Shown here: positions 35,536-46,430 of the stretch, piece after piece
Layout of the letters: every line of letters starts with the position of its first letter
Numbering within the stretch: position 1 is the first letter of the stretch
DNA from: an uncultured Anaerolineae bacterium
Lineage (GTDB): Bacteria; Chloroflexota; Anaerolineae; Aggregatilineales; Phototrophicaceae
DNA length: 64,000 nt
Assembly (NCBI GenBank): GCA_937995825.1
Contig: CALKJO010000009.1
Span: forward strand, 523,240 to 587,239
Direction of reading: 5' to 3'
The notes under the pieces: generated by a model
Told to the model about the DNA's origin: nothing
The model's database searches: none
Seen by the model: only the letters and a program-made list of their open reading frames with translations
Program-made: the position numbers and the translations under genes

Positions 35536-38500
35536 CCCTTCTTCGCCGACGGGAAGCGGCTCAGGATCACAGCGGGTTCGGGAATCGGGAGCTTATCGCC
35601 GAATTTCAAGCTCTGATAGCCGTTGGCTTTCAGCCGATCCGCCCCGCAAAACACTGAAAGCGCGGTGTCCGGCGCGAGCGCCGACTCTTTGACATACGCC
35701 TGACCGAGCTGGTAGCCCTCTGAGTCGAGCGTGCAGCTCGTGACGATGCCAACAATGCGCCCGCGTCCATCGACCAGCGGATCGCCTGGATGCGGCGGGC
35801 GCGCCCCTTTGTTTAGCAGGCGGAAACGGGCGATCTCGGCGTCACGAGCGCGCTCATGCGCCAGGAAGCCGGCTTTGCCGACGAAGAACGGCTTGTAGAG
35901 CTTGACATACGCGCCGAAGCCCGCATCCGCTGGGTTGAGATTGAGTACGCCGCCGAGTTCATGCCCATAGAGCGGCAGTCCCGCCTCAATCCGCAGGCTG
36001 TCGCGCGCCGCCAGTCCGCACGGAACCGCGCCCGCCGCCACCAGCGCCTCGAACAGCGCTTCCGCCTGATCGGGATGAACGAACAGCTCATAGGCGACTC
36101 GTTCACCCGTGTAACCCGTGCGCGAGACGATCAGATCGAAGCCGCCGAGATTAACCCGTGTCACGCCCGCCCATGGCAGATTGGCGACAGCGGCTTTATC
36201 CGCCTCCGAGCCATACATCCCCAGCAGGATTGCCTTGCTGCCCGATCCTTGCAGGGCAATATCGACGCGCTGGTCGCCGCCCGATGATGGATCGCGCAGA
36301 TCGCGCAGCGTGCAGCGCGCTGCCGCCGGAACGACTCGCCAGGGCAGCGCTGGATCGATTAGGACTTCGCCGCGCTTGACCGCGTTCAGCCATGCCCAGT
36401 TCTTATCATTGTTGGCGGCGTTGACCACGACCAGATAATGATCCTCCGCCAGGCGGTAGATCATCAGATCGTCCAGCGGCGCGCCGTCCACATCCAGAAA
36501 ATAGGTGTAATGCGACTCGCCCACCGCCAGCGCGTGGACATCGTTAGTGGTCACCGCATCGAGAAATGCTGCCGCGCCATCGCCTTGCACATCGAAGACG
36601 CCCATATGTGTCACATCGAACACGCCCGACGCTTTGCGCACGGCTTCATGCTCCGCCGACACGCTGCTGTACCACAACGGCATTTCATAGCCAGCAAACG
36701 GAGCCATCTTCGCGCCGAGCCGCTTATGCAGACCGGTCAGCGGCGTGGCTTTGAGCGCGTCCGTCGGCGTCTCCCGCCAGGTGAACTTCGGCAGCGGCGC
36801 GCGTTCGAATTTCACGCCGTGCGCGCCGATGAAGCTCTTTGCGGGCAGCGGACTCGGCTCCGGCACGGTCAGCGGCTCCGCCTGAACGACGCGAATATCG
36901 ACTGCGCCCGGCACTTTGGCGTAAACATCGGTCGGATCGAGGGAGACGAAGCCATCCGACAATGACCAGAGCCAATTGGCGACGCGCGATCCGTTACTCT
37001 CAACGTAGAGCTGATAGCGCGCTTGATCCAGCCGCTTGATCGCGCCCGTCGCCATCGGCGCGCCATCAGGTTCGTAAAGCGCGGTCGCCTGCACCTCGCC
37101 GACCACCATGCCGCTGACATCATTGGGTAAGATCACATCCAGAAAGCGCGCCGCTGTGACATCGCCTATACCCTGAATGATCAGCGCGGCGGGCTGGCTG
37201 CGCGGCTCCAGATAGTAGAAATGGGGATAATCCTCATCGCCCGCCTGCGTATCGATGCCGACGGACGCCGCCAGCGCGCGGACGCGATTTTTCGCATTCT
37301 GCAAAGCGTCAAAATCGATCTTAGCGCGGGGTTCATCGCGCCTGCGCCCCATGTAGCTGAACGGGATGCACGCCTTGAGGGTATCCGCGATAATCGACGC
37401 CAGTTCATCAATCTCGGCATCGCCGAAGCCGCGCTGCGTGACCCAGGGCGTGCCGAAGCGCAGCCCAGATGCGCGCAGCGCCGCCGCATCGCCCGGAATC
37501 GTATTGCGGTTGCAGACGACTCCCGCCAGATCGAGGATGCGCGCCGCCATATCACCGCTCAGCGGCGTCCCATCCGCGCCGACGACTGTTTTGCAATCCA
37601 GCAAGACCATATGCGTATCCGTGCCGCCGTATGGCACGCGCAGACCGTGTTCCACAAATTTCTGCGCCAGCCGTGCCGCGTTGGCAGCAGTTCGGTGCTG
37701 TAGTTCGCGGAACTGCTCGGTGTGTGCCAGCCGCAGCGCGACCGCCAGCGCCGCCATCTGGTTGACATGCGGCCCGCCTTGCTCGCCTGGAAATACGGCG
37801 CGATCCACTTTTCCAGCGACATCGGCGCGGTGCGTGACGATGACTGCCCCGCGCGGACCCGCCAGCGTCTTATGAGTCGTGAAGCTGATCACATCGGCAT
37901 AGCCAACAGGACTCGGATACGCACCCGCGATGATCAGCCCAGCAACATGCGACACATCCGCCATCAGATACGCACCGACTTCATCCGCGATGCGGCGAAA
38001 TGCTGACCAATCCGGCGCAAAGGGATAGCTCGTGTAACCCGCGATGATCAGCTTGGGGCGGTGTTCACGCGCCAGCGCCAGAATCGCGTCATAGTCGAGC
38101 CGTTCGGTGACTGGATCGACGCCGTAGCTGACGGCTTTGTACTGCTTGCCGCTACGGTTGACTGGGCTGCCATGCGTCAGGTGTCCGCCTTGCAGCAGGT
38201 CTAAGCCCATGATTGTATCGCCAACATTGAGCAAGCCGCTGAAGATCGCATTGTTGGCGGGCGCGCCGGAGAGCGGCTGCACGTTGACAAAGAGCTTGTC
38301 CGCCGGATACGCTGGTGTAGCGAGCAGCTCCGCCATGCGCCGCCGCGCCAGCGCCTCGACGATGTCGGCGTATTCTGTGCCTTTGTAATAGCGTTTATCT
38401 GCTTTACGCCGGTATTCGGGCAGGCGGGCATAGTAATCCAGAATCTCCGCCTGAGTCATCGTCCGCGTCTCATCGAGCGGATAGCCCTCGGCGTAGAGGT

Positions 38501-38672
38501 TGTGAAAAGGCGACGCCAACGCCTCGCGCACCGCCGCCGGAACCGTGCTTTCCGATGGGATCAGGATCAGATAGCGCTCCTGGCGCGCGATCTCATGCCG
38601 GATGAGTTCGGCGACATCGGGGTCAATTGCCGCCAGATCGCCCCGAAACAGATAATCGTGATGGTGGGTCAT
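35532..38672 (-). CDS. Serine hydroxymethyltransferase-aminomethyltransferase fusion
   Basis: A 1046-residue single frame joins two enzymes. Residues 1 to ~455 are a complete SHMT: LIPSESTVP, HLTHG, DVSHVAGLI and the PLP-lysine motif TTHKTLAGPRGA near 265. Residues ~640-1046 are a complete GcvT: TGLHKRLGAKMAPFAGYEMPLWY in parts, GVFDVTHMG, TGYTGERVAYEL. The linker (~475-600) has a GcvT_N-like look (LIIQGIGDVTAARFLD) and may be a degenerate T-protein repeat. GcvT frees methylene-THF from aminomethyl-GcvH, and SHMT condenses it with glycine to serine. The start at 38672 follows AGGGTG; no frame break separates the halves. Confidence 0.92.
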   Translation of the reverse strand: MTHHHDYLFRGDLAAIDPDVAELIRHEIARQERYLILIPSESTVPAAVREALASPFHNLYAEGYPLDETRTMTQAEILDYYARLPEYRRKADKRYYKGTEYADIVEALARRRMAELLATPAYPADKLFVNVQPLSGAPANNAIFSGLLNVGDTIMGLDLLQGGHLTHGSPVNRSGKQYKAVSYGVDPVTERLDYDAILALAREHRPKLIIAGYTSYPFAPDWSAFRRIADEVGAYLMADVSHVAGLIIAGAYPSPVGYADVISFTTHKTLAGPRGAVIVTHRADVAGKVDRAVFPGEQGGPHVNQMAALAVALRLAHTEQFRELQHRTAANAARLAQKFVEHGLRVPYGGTDTHMVLLDCKTVVGADGTPLSGDMAARILDLAGVVCNRNTIPGDAAALRASGLRFGTPWVTQRGFGDAEIDELASIIADTLKACIPFSYMGRRRDEPRAKIDFDALQNAKNRVRALAASVGIDTQAGDEDYPHFYYLEPRSQPAALIIQGIGDVTAARFLDVILPNDVSGMVVGEVQATALYEPDGAPMATGAIKRLDQARYQLYVESNGSRVANWLWSLSDGFVSLDPTDVYAKVPGAVDIRVVQAEPLTVPEPSPLPAKSFIGAHGVKFERAPLPKFTWRETPTDALKATPLTGLHKRLGAKMAPFAGYEMPLWYSSVSAEHEAVRKASGVFDVTHMGVFDVQGDGAAAFLDAVTTNDVHALAVGESHYTYFLDVDGAPLDDLMIYRLAEDHYLVVVNAANNDKNWAWLNAVKRGEVLIDPALPWRVVPAAARCTLRDLRDPSSGGDQRVDIALQGSGSKAILLGMYGSEADKAAVANLPWAGVTRVNLGGFDLIVSRTGYTGERVAYELFVHPDQAEALFEALVAAGAVPCGLAARDSLRIEAGLPLYGHELGGVLNLNPADAGFGAYVKLYKPFFVGKAGFLAHERARDAEIARFRLLNKGARPPHPGDPLVDGRGRIVGIVTSCTLDSEGYQLGQAYVKESALAPDTALSVFCGADRLKANGYQSLKFGDKLPIPEPAVILSRFPSAKKG

Positions 38673-38786
38673 CAAGAACACCCTTCGTCTGCATTCAATT
38701 TGCGCTGATTCTAAACGAATGGTCTCCCAAAGACGAGGCATGGTATCATGAGAACGTACTGTTGAGCCTGCTTAGAATTGAGCGCC

Positions 38787-39752
38787 ATGTCCCGTCCTCG
38801 CGTTTTCATCACCCGTGCCATCCCGGAAGTCGCTTTGGAGCGCCTTCGGGCATCCTGCGATGTCGATGTGTGGGAGGAGATGCTGCCGCCGCCCTATGAA
38901 ACGCTGATCGCAAGGTCGCGCGGCTGCGACGGCGTGCTGACGATGCTCACCGACCGGATCGACGCACATTTCATGGATCAAGCCGGCACACTCAAGGTGA
39001 TCAGCCAGATGGCAGTTGGCTATGACAACATCGACATCGCTGCTGCAAACGCGCGCGGGATCGCCGTCGGCAACACACCGGGTGTCCTGACCGAAGCGAC
39101 CGCTGATCTGACGATGGCGCTGCTCTTAGCGGCGGCGCGCCGGCTCGCGGAGGGCGCAGCGTATGTCAAAAATGGCGAATGGATCACCTGGCATCCCACT
39201 GTTCTGCTCGGCGCAGATGTCAGCGGCGCGGCGCTGGCGATCATCGGCTTCGGGCGGATCGGGCAGGCGGTCGCCAGACGCGCCCGCGCTTTCGATATGC
39301 GCATCACCGCCTTCTCGCGCAGTCTGACGGATGAAGCTGCCGCCGCGCACGGCGTCGAACGCGCCACAACGCTTCAGGACGCGCTGCGCATGGGCGATTT
39401 CGTCAGCCTGCATGTGCCGCTGACCGCCGACACGCGCCGCCTGATCGATGCGGACGCGCTGCGTATGATGAAGCGCACCGCGATCTTGATCAACACAACG
39501 CGCGGCGGCACGGTCGATCAGGCGGCGCTGGTTACGGCGCTGCGGGATGGGACAATTGCGGGCGCGGCGCTTGATGTGACCGATCCCGAACCGCTGCCCG
39601 CCGACGATCCGATCCTCGCGCTGCCCAATGCGCTGATCGTGCCGCATATCGGCAGCGCAACGATTGCTACGCGCTGTAAAATGGCGCTGATGGCGGCGGA
39701 TAATCTGATTGCGGGCGTGCGCGGCGAACCGCTGCCCAACCACGTCTTCTGA
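38787..39752 (+). CDS. D-2-hydroxyacid dehydrogenase (glyoxylate/hydroxypyruvate reductase-like)
   Basis: 321 residues with both D-2-hydroxyacid dehydrogenase domains: the NAD-binding GFGRIGQAVARRARAF, the catalytic Arg in NTTRGGTVD, the Glu in DVTDPEPL and the His in PHIGSAT. The early SQMAVGYDNID matches glyoxylate/hydroxypyruvate reductases more than phosphoglycerate dehydrogenase, and there is no ACT domain. It is divergent from the SHMT-GcvT gene, which suggests a shared role in C2/serine metabolism. The ATG at 38787 is chosen; an in-frame TTG lies 9 nt upstream. Confidence 0.88.
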   Translation: MSRPRVFITRAIPEVALERLRASCDVDVWEEMLPPPYETLIARSRGCDGVLTMLTDRIDAHFMDQAGTLKVISQMAVGYDNIDIAAANARGIAVGNTPGVLTEATADLTMALLLAAARRLAEGAAYVKNGEWITWHPTVLLGADVSGAALAIIGFGRIGQAVARRARAFDMRITAFSRSLTDEAAAAHGVERATTLQDALRMGDFVSLHVPLTADTRRLIDADALRMMKRTAILINTTRGGTVDQAALVTALRDGTIAGAALDVTDPEPLPADDPILALPNALIVPHIGSATIATRCKMALMAADNLIAGVRGEPLPNHVF

Positions 39753-39797
39753 ATCAGACCGGGCGCACCACAATCGAGCGCGCAATACGGGCGTTGT

Positions 39798-39826
39798 TTG
39801 ACGCCTATTACAATTCGTGATACACT
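39798..39826 (+). promoter_or_regulatory. Promoter of the DEAD-box helicase gene
   Basis: -35 TTGACG (39798-39803), 17-bp spacer, -10 TACACT (39821-39826). The leader is about 80 nt, a length often seen for cold-shock-type helicase messages. Confidence 0.65.
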
Positions 39827-39912
39827 AAGTTGTCATTCTCTAGCGCGGCGCTGCGTATGTTGTTGAGTAACATCCCCATCGCTCCAGCCGCGCCGTTCAC
39901 CATCGAGGTTAC

Positions 39913-41490
39913 ATGCAATTTACTGACTTGAATTTGATCGATCCCCTGCTGCGTGCCGTGCGTGATACAGGTTACACCGAACCGACGCCTATTCAGGCAC
40001 AAACCATCCCGCTGATGCTGGCAGGAAGGGATGTCTTGGGCTGCGCGCAGACCGGCACGGGTAAAACCGCCGCTTTCGCGCTGCCAATTTTGCAGCGTCT
40101 GTACGAGCAGCAGAGCGACCGCGTTCCGCGTCGTCACCCGGCTGTACTGGTAATGACGCCCACTCGCGAACTTGCCGCGCAGATCGCCGACAGCTTTCAC
40201 ACCTATGGGCGCTATCTGCCGACGCGCTGCACCGTTATTTTCGGCGGTGTCGGTCAGCAGCCGCAGGTCGAAAAACTGCGCAAAGGCACGGACATTCTGA
40301 TCGCAACCCCCGGACGCCTGCTCGACCTGCTCAATCAGGGTTACATCAACCTGAGCTACATCAAGATGTTCGTCCTCGACGAAGCCGACCGGATGCTCGA
40401 TATGGGCTTCATCCACGACGTGAAGCGCGTCATCGCTGCGCTGCCGCCGCGCCGCCAGAATTTGCTCTATTCCGCGACGATGCCGCCGGAAATTGTCGAG
40501 CTGGCGAACGGCTTTCTGAACGATCCGGTTCATGTGGAAGTGACCCCCACCGCAACCACCGTCGATAAGATCGACCAGTACATCTTCTTCGTCGAAAAAG
40601 AGGACAAGAAGCCGCTGCTCGAACACCTGCTGCGTGATCCGTCCGTCAAGCGCGCCATCGTCTTCACGCGCACCAAGCACGGCGCAAATAAGGTGGCGCA
40701 GCAGCTCACCAACGCGCGTATCAACGCCGAAGCCATTCATGGCAACAAGTCGCAGAGCGCCCGTGAAGCCGCGCTCGCCCACTTCAAGAAGGGCAGCACC
40801 CGTATTCTGGTCGCCACGGACATCGCGGCGCGCGGGATCGATGTCGATGGCATTACCCATGTCATCAACTACGATCTGCCGAACATCCCTGAAAGCTACG
40901 TCCACCGCATCGGTCGGACAGCACGGGCGGGCGCGGACGGCGTGGCATACTCATTCTGCAACGAGGAGGAGCGCCCTTATCTGCGCGATATCGAGCGCGC
41001 AATCCGTAAACACATTCAGGTTGTGGCGGATCATCCGTATCCGTCGCGGCTTGGCATTCCTGCGCCGACCAACCTCGATCCGAATGCGAAACGACTGCCA
41101 ACACCCAAGCCGACCAAACCGAAACCGCCAATGGCGAAGCCCGCAAAAGGACATCATGCCGCTAAGCCTTCAAACCAGGGCCAAAAAGCGCCAGCCGCCC
41201 ACACTGCGACAGCGAAGCAGTCCGCATCGCGCAGCGATCAGCGCGGTCAGTCTCAGAGTCGCAGCACAAACAGCGCCGCACAGCACAAACAGCGCCCCGA
41301 CTCCCGCACTGCTTCCAATTCAAGCGGCGTAAAACGCCGTAACGATGAATCCCAACAAAAGCGTGAGCGCGGACGCAGCTTCCGCGACCGGACAGTGCGC
41401 GTCAGTATGCGCGAGTATGCTGAGCGCAGTCGTAGTGCAGCCACCGGCTGGAACGACAGCAGCGATTGGGATCAGGATCGTCCGGTATAA
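39913..41490 (+). CDS. DEAD-box RNA helicase (RhlE/CshA-like)
   Basis: 525 residues. All DEAD-box motifs occur in order: Q-motif [13 protein letters not shown], Walker [25 protein letters not shown] at about 158, SAT, then [19 protein letters not shown] and [10 protein letters not shown]. The last ~130 residues are a basic, Lys/Pro/Ser/Arg-rich, disordered tail that likely binds RNA. It unwinds RNA in ribosome assembly or decay. It has its own promoter and a terminator at 41501. Confidence 0.95.
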   Translation: MQFTDLNLIDPLLRAVRDTGYTEPTPIQAQTIPLMLAGRDVLGCAQTGTGKTAAFALPILQRLYEQQSDRVPRRHPAVLVMTPTRELAAQIADSFHTYGRYLPTRCTVIFGGVGQQPQVEKLRKGTDILIATPGRLLDLLNQGYINLSYIKMFVLDEADRMLDMGFIHDVKRVIAALPPRRQNLLYSATMPPEIVELANGFLNDPVHVEVTPTATTVDKIDQYIFFVEKEDKKPLLEHLLRDPSVKRAIVFTRTKHGANKVAQQLTNARINAEAIHGNKSQSAREAALAHFKKGSTRILVATDIAARGIDVDGITHVINYDLPNIPESYVHRIGRTARAGADGVAYSFCNEEERPYLRDIERAIRKHIQVVADHPYPSRLGIPAPTNLDPNAKRLPTPKPTKPKPPMAKPAKGHHAAKPSNQGQKAPAAHTATAKQSASRSDQRGQSQSRSTNSAAQHKQRPDSRTASNSSGVKRRNDESQQKRERGRSFRDRTVRVSMREYAERSRSAATGWNDSSDWDQDRPV

Positions 41491-41500
41491 CTCACTCAAA

Positions 41501-41530
41501 AAAACAGGCTTCCGCGCGGAAGCCTGTTTT
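41501..41530. terminator. Bidirectional terminator (helicase / fbp)
   Basis: A perfect 30-bp palindrome (arms AAAACAGGCTTCCGC and its complement) between converging genes. A and T tracts at its ends provide U-runs in both directions. Confidence 0.88.
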
Positions 41531-41549
41531 CAAAGCAAGTGCGGCTGCT

Positions 41550-42608
41550 TCAGGTCACAACCGCCTGCCGGTAGGGAGCATAAGCCTCGATCCATGCCTG
41601 ATCATACTCGCGGATGAACCCTTCCGCTGCTTCAACCAATTCTCGATTGCCGACAAACAGCGGGACGCGCTGGTGCAGCGTGGTCGGCTGAATATCGAGG
41701 ATGCGCCCGATCCCATCGGATGCCGCGCCGCCCGCCTGCTCCGCCAGAAATGCCACTGCCTGCGCCTCAAATAACAGCCTCAGCTTACCGTAGGGCTTGT
41801 CCGGCTTTCTGAGATCGCCTGGATAGAAAAAGACGCCGCCATGCAGCAGATTGCGATGAAAATCTGCCACCATCGAGCCAATATAGCGCAGACTGAGCGG
41901 GTTTGGGTTGCCATGATAACCCCCAAGCCACTCTGCATAGCGGCGCACGCCGGGAGTCCAGTGACTGAGATTCCCCAGGTTAGCGCTGTAGTAGTGTGGC
42001 TTATCTGGTATGCGAATGTTTTCGTGGCTGAGCAGAAATTCACCCAAGCTCGGATCGAGCGTGAAGCCGTGTACGCCCTGCCCAGTGCTGTAAACCATCA
42101 TGGTGGAAACGCTGTAAACCACGTAGCCCGCCGCCACCAGCCGATTGCCCGGCTGAAGCAGGTCTTCCATCGTCCCTCGCACGCCGGAGGTGACTTTCTT
42201 GTGAATGGCAAAAATCGTGCCGATGCTGACGTTGCTGTCGATATTGGAGGAGCCATCCAGCGGATCATAGAGCAGGACATATTTTCCAGTATCGAAGTGC
42301 GGCGGGATGTCGATGATGCTCTCGCGCTCTTCCGACGCCATCGCACACAGCCGCCCCGTGTGATCGTTCATCTTATAGATCATTTGATCGGCAAACACAT
42401 CGAGTTTCTGCTGCACCTCGCCCGAGCTGTTGACCGTCCCCACTGCGCCGAGTATGTCCAGCAGTCCAGCGCGGCTGGTCTCGCGGTGGATCAGCTTTGC
42501 CGACAGCGCCATATCGTACAGCAGCCCGGTGAACGTTCCCGTCGCGCCCGGATATTCACGTTCTTTTTCTAAAATATGTCGTTCAATCGTGACCAATCTT
42601 TTTACCAT
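41550..42608 (-). CDS. fbp: Class I fructose-1,6-bisphosphatase
   Basis: 352 residues; the metal-site motif [17 protein letters not shown] near residue 113 and the later [20 protein letters not shown] mark class I FBPase. It hydrolyses fructose-1,6-bisphosphate in gluconeogenesis. The substrate segment [17 protein letters not shown] is intact. The ATG at 42608 follows AAGGAA. It is transcribed alone, ending at the shared terminator. Confidence 0.95.
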   Translation of the reverse strand: MVKRLVTIERHILEKEREYPGATGTFTGLLYDMALSAKLIHRETSRAGLLDILGAVGTVNSSGEVQQKLDVFADQMIYKMNDHTGRLCAMASEERESIIDIPPHFDTGKYVLLYDPLDGSSNIDSNVSIGTIFAIHKKVTSGVRGTMEDLLQPGNRLVAAGYVVYSVSTMMVYSTGQGVHGFTLDPSLGEFLLSHENIRIPDKPHYYSANLGNLSHWTPGVRRYAEWLGGYHGNPNPLSLRYIGSMVADFHRNLLHGGVFFYPGDLRKPDKPYGKLRLLFEAQAVAFLAEQAGGAASDGIGRILDIQPTTLHQRVPLFVGNRELVEAAEGFIREYDQAWIEAYAPYRQAVVT

Positions 42609-42764
42609 CGCCGATTTCCTTATTTATATTTTCACTTGTTTATAGCGCAAAATCGGGCGACGCAGAGATATGATGGACTCATTGGCTTTTGCAGTTCGCA
42701 CAGAAATAAACAAGACGCTGCTCATGCGCGTCCTGTCATTGGCTTTGAATTTATCTGGGTGCGG

Positions 42765-43988
42765 TTATTTCGCAGCGTCTTCGGCGGCTGGCGGCTCCGG
42801 CTGCGCGTCCATTGGGTTGGGCGAAGCGGTTTCATCGTGGGAACCATTCGAACGGCTCTCGGTCGGCGGAGCGGTTATCTCGGCGCTGTCTGTACCCCAG
42901 CGCTCCGTAAAACCGACACGGCGCTTCTCCGGCTCTAGATGGCTGATGCGCAGCCACAGCCGGTCGCCCTTCTTGACATACGAATGCGGTTCCTTAAGCG
43001 AGCCATCGCGCATTTCGCTCAGATGCAGCAGTCCTTCCAAGCCGTCATCCAGCGCGACGAACGCGCCAAAATCGACCACATTCGTAACTGTGCCTTCGAC
43101 CAATTGCCCTTCATGATAGCGCTCAGACGCCAGTTCCCACGGATCCTCCAGCAAACGCTTACGGCTCAGCGCGATCCGATTGGTGTCGCGATCCAGGCTT
43201 AGGACGTAGACATCGATCTCATCGCCAACCTTCAGCACATCGCGCGGATGATCGACTCGATGCCATGCCAGCTCGCTGACGTGGATCAAACCATCTGCGC
43301 CGCCCAAGTTGACAAACGCCCCAAAGTCGCGCAGTCCAGTGACCTTGCCCCTGACGACATCGCCCTCTTTGAGTTCCGAAAGCAGTTTCGCCTTTTGCAG
43401 CGCGCGCGCCTCGCGCTGCGCTTCGCGCTCGCTGAAAATCAGCCGCCGGCGCGATTGATCGACTTCGATCACTTTGACCGTCAGCGTTTTACCATCCAAT
43501 TCATTCCACGTGTCGCGCCCGCCGCTGCTGCCCATCGATACCAGATGCGAGCTGGGGATGAAGCCCTCCAGCCGATTCCACTGCACCAAAATGCCGCCCC
43601 GATTGCTGCTCTTCACCCGCGTCTCCACCACTTCATCGGTTCCGTAAAGCTGCTTGGCTTTTTCCCAGTCATACTGCTGCAAGCCCATATTGATCGAGAC
43701 GATCAGGTTGTCCGATTGATCTGCCGGATTCATGATGTAAACGGGAACCTCAGCGCCAACGCGAAGCGCACTGCGCACGCTCGGATCGAGTCGTTCCAAA
43801 TCCTGAACCGGGACAATGCCGTCGCGTTTCGCGCCCAGATCGACGATCACCTCGCGCTCGTCGATTTGCAGAATCACTGCATTTCGAATCTCGCCCCGCA
43901 CTGGCGGCTTGTAATCGAAACTGGACTCCAACAGCGCGCGAAATTCATCTCCATACGCCTCGCCATTGTTTTGATCAGTCTTCGCCAT
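42765..43988 (-). CDS. S1 RNA-binding domain protein (ribosomal protein S1-like)
   Basis: 407 residues with four S1 OB-fold domains: about 32-100, 118-190, 204-275 and 290-365. The third and fourth have the strongest signature (GKVTGLRDFGAFVNLGGADGLIHVSEL in pieces; GTVTNVVDFGAFVALDDG). An acidic/Pro-rich tail follows. The four-domain form resembles the S1 of Gram-positive-like lineages, which helps mRNA bind the 30S subunit. The start MAKTDQNN is preceded by AAGG. Confidence 0.9.
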   Translation of the reverse strand: MAKTDQNNGEAYGDEFRALLESSFDYKPPVRGEIRNAVILQIDEREVIVDLGAKRDGIVPVQDLERLDPSVRSALRVGAEVPVYIMNPADQSDNLIVSINMGLQQYDWEKAKQLYGTDEVVETRVKSSNRGGILVQWNRLEGFIPSSHLVSMGSSGGRDTWNELDGKTLTVKVIEVDQSRRRLIFSEREAQREARALQKAKLLSELKEGDVVRGKVTGLRDFGAFVNLGGADGLIHVSELAWHRVDHPRDVLKVGDEIDVYVLSLDRDTNRIALSRKRLLEDPWELASERYHEGQLVEGTVTNVVDFGAFVALDDGLEGLLHLSEMRDGSLKEPHSYVKKGDRLWLRISHLEPEKRRVGFTERWGTDSAEITAPPTESRSNGSHDETASPNPMDAQPEPPAAEDAAK

Positions 43989-44188
43989 TGCTTACCATAC
44001 ACCTTGAGTACGTTTGCTGTTCACATCCACTGCGCAAACCGGAGCGATCAGCATTCACATTATCGTTGTTTACGCTAAGATGCGGCTAGCGTGGACGCCG
44101 GTTCGCCACACACGATTTTTATGAACGACGTTATTGATACTCATTATAAATGGGATTGTTTCAGACGTGCAGATTGATTCTACAGTTT

Positions 44189-44719
44189 CTAATTGAACTC
44201 CGGGGCGCTCATCCCGATTCCCCGCAGTCCCCGGTCGATCTCCCAGGGATAAATGATGTAAGCATCCGTCACAGCGCCGTAATACGAGGGCTTTTCATTT
44301 CTGAACAGCGACCGGTAAGGATTGAAATGCAGCACGCATGTGAACGGAATCGCCCGCGCCGCCACCATCCGTTCGCGGACAGCGATGCTCGTCCGTCCGC
44401 TTCCCCAGACATCGTCCACGATCAGCGTCCGCCGATTGGCAACCAGCGCTGCATCGGGAAACTGCAAAAACAGCGGCAGCGCCATCAGCCCGGTCTGAGC
44501 GGTGGTTGCAGGGAAATCGACCGCCGCGATCAGCAGATGTTGAATATTCAGCGCCTCCGCCAGCATCCCGCCAGGGATAACCCCCCCCCGTGTGATCATG
44601 ACCATGGCGTCAAACGACCCCGCAGCGCGAATCTGCGGCAGCAGAATGTCGATCAGTTTATCGACATCCGCCCAGGTGAGCATTTCATGGCGCGCAGAAC
44701 CTTTAGAACTTTCGAGCAT
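44189..44719 (-). CDS. Phosphoribosyltransferase family protein
   Basis: 176 residues with the type I PRTase fold: the MITRGGVIPGGMLAEAL loop near residue 42 and the PRPP-binding TLIVDDVWGSGRTS near 98. The substrate-hood region resembles xanthine/hypoxanthine transferases, but the base is not certain. A run of nine G residues on the coding strand (44581-44589) encodes the Gly-Gly of the first loop; a slip there would inactivate the gene. It follows pruA on the same strand by 51 nt. Confidence 0.85.
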   Translation of the reverse strand: MLESSKGSARHEMLTWADVDKLIDILLPQIRAAGSFDAMVMITRGGVIPGGMLAEALNIQHLLIAAVDFPATTAQTGLMALPLFLQFPDAALVANRRTLIVDDVWGSGRTSIAVRERMVAARAIPFTCVLHFNPYRSLFRNEKPSYYGAVTDAYIIYPWEIDRGLRGIGMSAPEFN

Positions 44720-44770
44720 TGCTCTATCCTAATGGTGGCATAACACTTGATACAACGATATTACCTGATC

Positions 44771-46330
44771 TTAAAGTTTTTCTGCCACTGTCTTTGCTTG
44801 AGTAAAAAGGAGTAGATAATCGGGTCCGCCGGCTTTGCTGTCCGTTCCACTCATATTGAAGCCGCCGAACGGATGCACGCCGACCAACGCGCCGGTGCAT
44901 TTGCGATTGAAATACAGATTGCCAACGTGAAAAGCGCGGCGCGCTCGTTCCAATCGAGCGCGGTTTTGACTGTAGAGCGCGCCGGTCAGCCCATATTCCG
45001 TGCCATTGGCGACATCGAGCGCATGGTCGAAGTCACGGGCGCGCATCACCGCCAGGACGGGACCGAAAATCTCCTCTTGCGCGATCCGCGCCTCCGGCGC
45101 GACATCCCCGAAGATCGTCGGCGGGATGAAATAGCCGCCTTCCGGCGTCGCAATCGGCTCACCGCCGAGCAGCAGCGTCCCTTCCTGCGTGCCGAGTTCG
45201 ATGTAGCTCATGATGCGGCTGACCGCTTCGCTGTCCACAACCGGACCGAGATCGATGTGTAGCCCGGCATCAGGCGCGCCAACGGTCAGCGCGCGCGCCA
45301 GGTCGATCACCCGACGGGTCACCTGATCATAGACTTGATCGACGATGATCGCCCGCGATCCGGCGCTGCATTTCTGCCCCTGAAAGCCGAAGGCACTGGC
45401 GACGATCCCCTGCGCCGCCGCCTCTAGATCGGCGGTCTCATCGACCACTACGGCATCCTTGCCGCCCATCTCCAAAATCGCGCGCTTGAGCCAGCGCTGA
45501 CCAGGCTGCACCTTTGCCGCCTGCTCGTAAATCTGAATCCCAACCGCCTTCGATCCGGTGAATGAGATGAAACGGGTTTCCGGATGTGCAACCATGCGCG
45601 CACCGATGATCTCGCCCCGCCCAAAGACGAAATTCAGCACCCCATCCGGCAGCCCCTGATTCCAGAACAGTTCGCAGACCTTCCAGGCAGTCCACGGGCT
45701 TTGTTCAGCGGGTTTGAACACCAGCGTATTGCCTGTGACCAGCGCCGCCGCGATCATTCCAGTCGGGATCGCACAAGGGAAGTTCCAGGATGGGATGATC
45801 GCGCCAACCCCAAGCGGGATGTAGTACAAGCCGCCCTGCTCCGGCGGATTGACCGCCAGCAGGTGGCTGCTATCGGTGATGCGCAGCGCCTGCCGCGCGT
45901 AATATTCCATGAAATCGATGGCTTCGGCGGTATCTGCATCCGCTTCAACCCAGCTTTTGCCGACTTCCAGCACCATTATCGCGCTGAATTCATGGCGGCG
46001 GCGGCGCATCTCCGCCGCTGCGCGCAGCAGATAGCGCGCGCGCTCCTCAACCGGCACATGCTGCCATACTGCGAATGCTGCCGACGCCGCCTTGATCGCC
46101 TGATCCGCCGTGTCTGCGCCGCCGATGGCAAACTGCCCCAGCACTTCAGCAGGGCGCGATGGATTGATCGTGAGCATCGTCTCGCCCGTCGAGACAGCAC
46201 GTCCGCCGATGATCATTGGATACGTGCGTCCGATCTCGGCTTTCGCTCGGTCGAGCGCGGCGCTGAACGCAGATTGATTTTCCAAACGGCTGAAATCGGT
46301 CGGGGCTTCAGGTGAGTACGGACGCAGCAT
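44771..46330 (-). CDS. pruA: L-glutamate gamma-semialdehyde dehydrogenase
   Basis: 519 residues of the aldehyde dehydrogenase superfamily, matching 1-pyrroline-5-carboxylate dehydrogenase (RocA/PruA). It has [27 protein letters not shown], the general-base Glu in LEMGGKD and the nucleophile Cys in [11 protein letters not shown]. It oxidises glutamate semialdehyde to glutamate in proline or arginine breakdown. No proline dehydrogenase lies nearby. AAGGAG precedes the ATG. Confidence 0.93.
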   Translation of the reverse strand: MLRPYSPEAPTDFSRLENQSAFSAALDRAKAEIGRTYPMIIGGRAVSTGETMLTINPSRPAEVLGQFAIGGADTADQAIKAASAAFAVWQHVPVEERARYLLRAAAEMRRRRHEFSAIMVLEVGKSWVEADADTAEAIDFMEYYARQALRITDSSHLLAVNPPEQGGLYYIPLGVGAIIPSWNFPCAIPTGMIAAALVTGNTLVFKPAEQSPWTAWKVCELFWNQGLPDGVLNFVFGRGEIIGARMVAHPETRFISFTGSKAVGIQIYEQAAKVQPGQRWLKRAILEMGGKDAVVVDETADLEAAAQGIVASAFGFQGQKCSAGSRAIIVDQVYDQVTRRVIDLARALTVGAPDAGLHIDLGPVVDSEAVSRIMSYIELGTQEGTLLLGGEPIATPEGGYFIPPTIFGDVAPEARIAQEEIFGPVLAVMRARDFDHALDVANGTEYGLTGALYSQNRARLERARRAFHVGNLYFNRKCTGALVGVHPFGGFNMSGTDSKAGGPDYLLLFTQAKTVAEKL

Positions 46331-46430
46331 TCGCTTTCACTCCTTAGTTAATATAAACACAAAGCATATGAAAATGTCGTTTAATAGCCAGATGGTTGGA
46401 ACCCCCGGAATGAAACTATGCTATATTAAA

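Noticed and set aside
38673..38786. Second glycine riboswitch before the SHMT-GcvT gene
   Set aside because: None of the aptamer blocks (GGAGAG, GAAGGGGCAA, AACTCTCAGG) occur in this gap.
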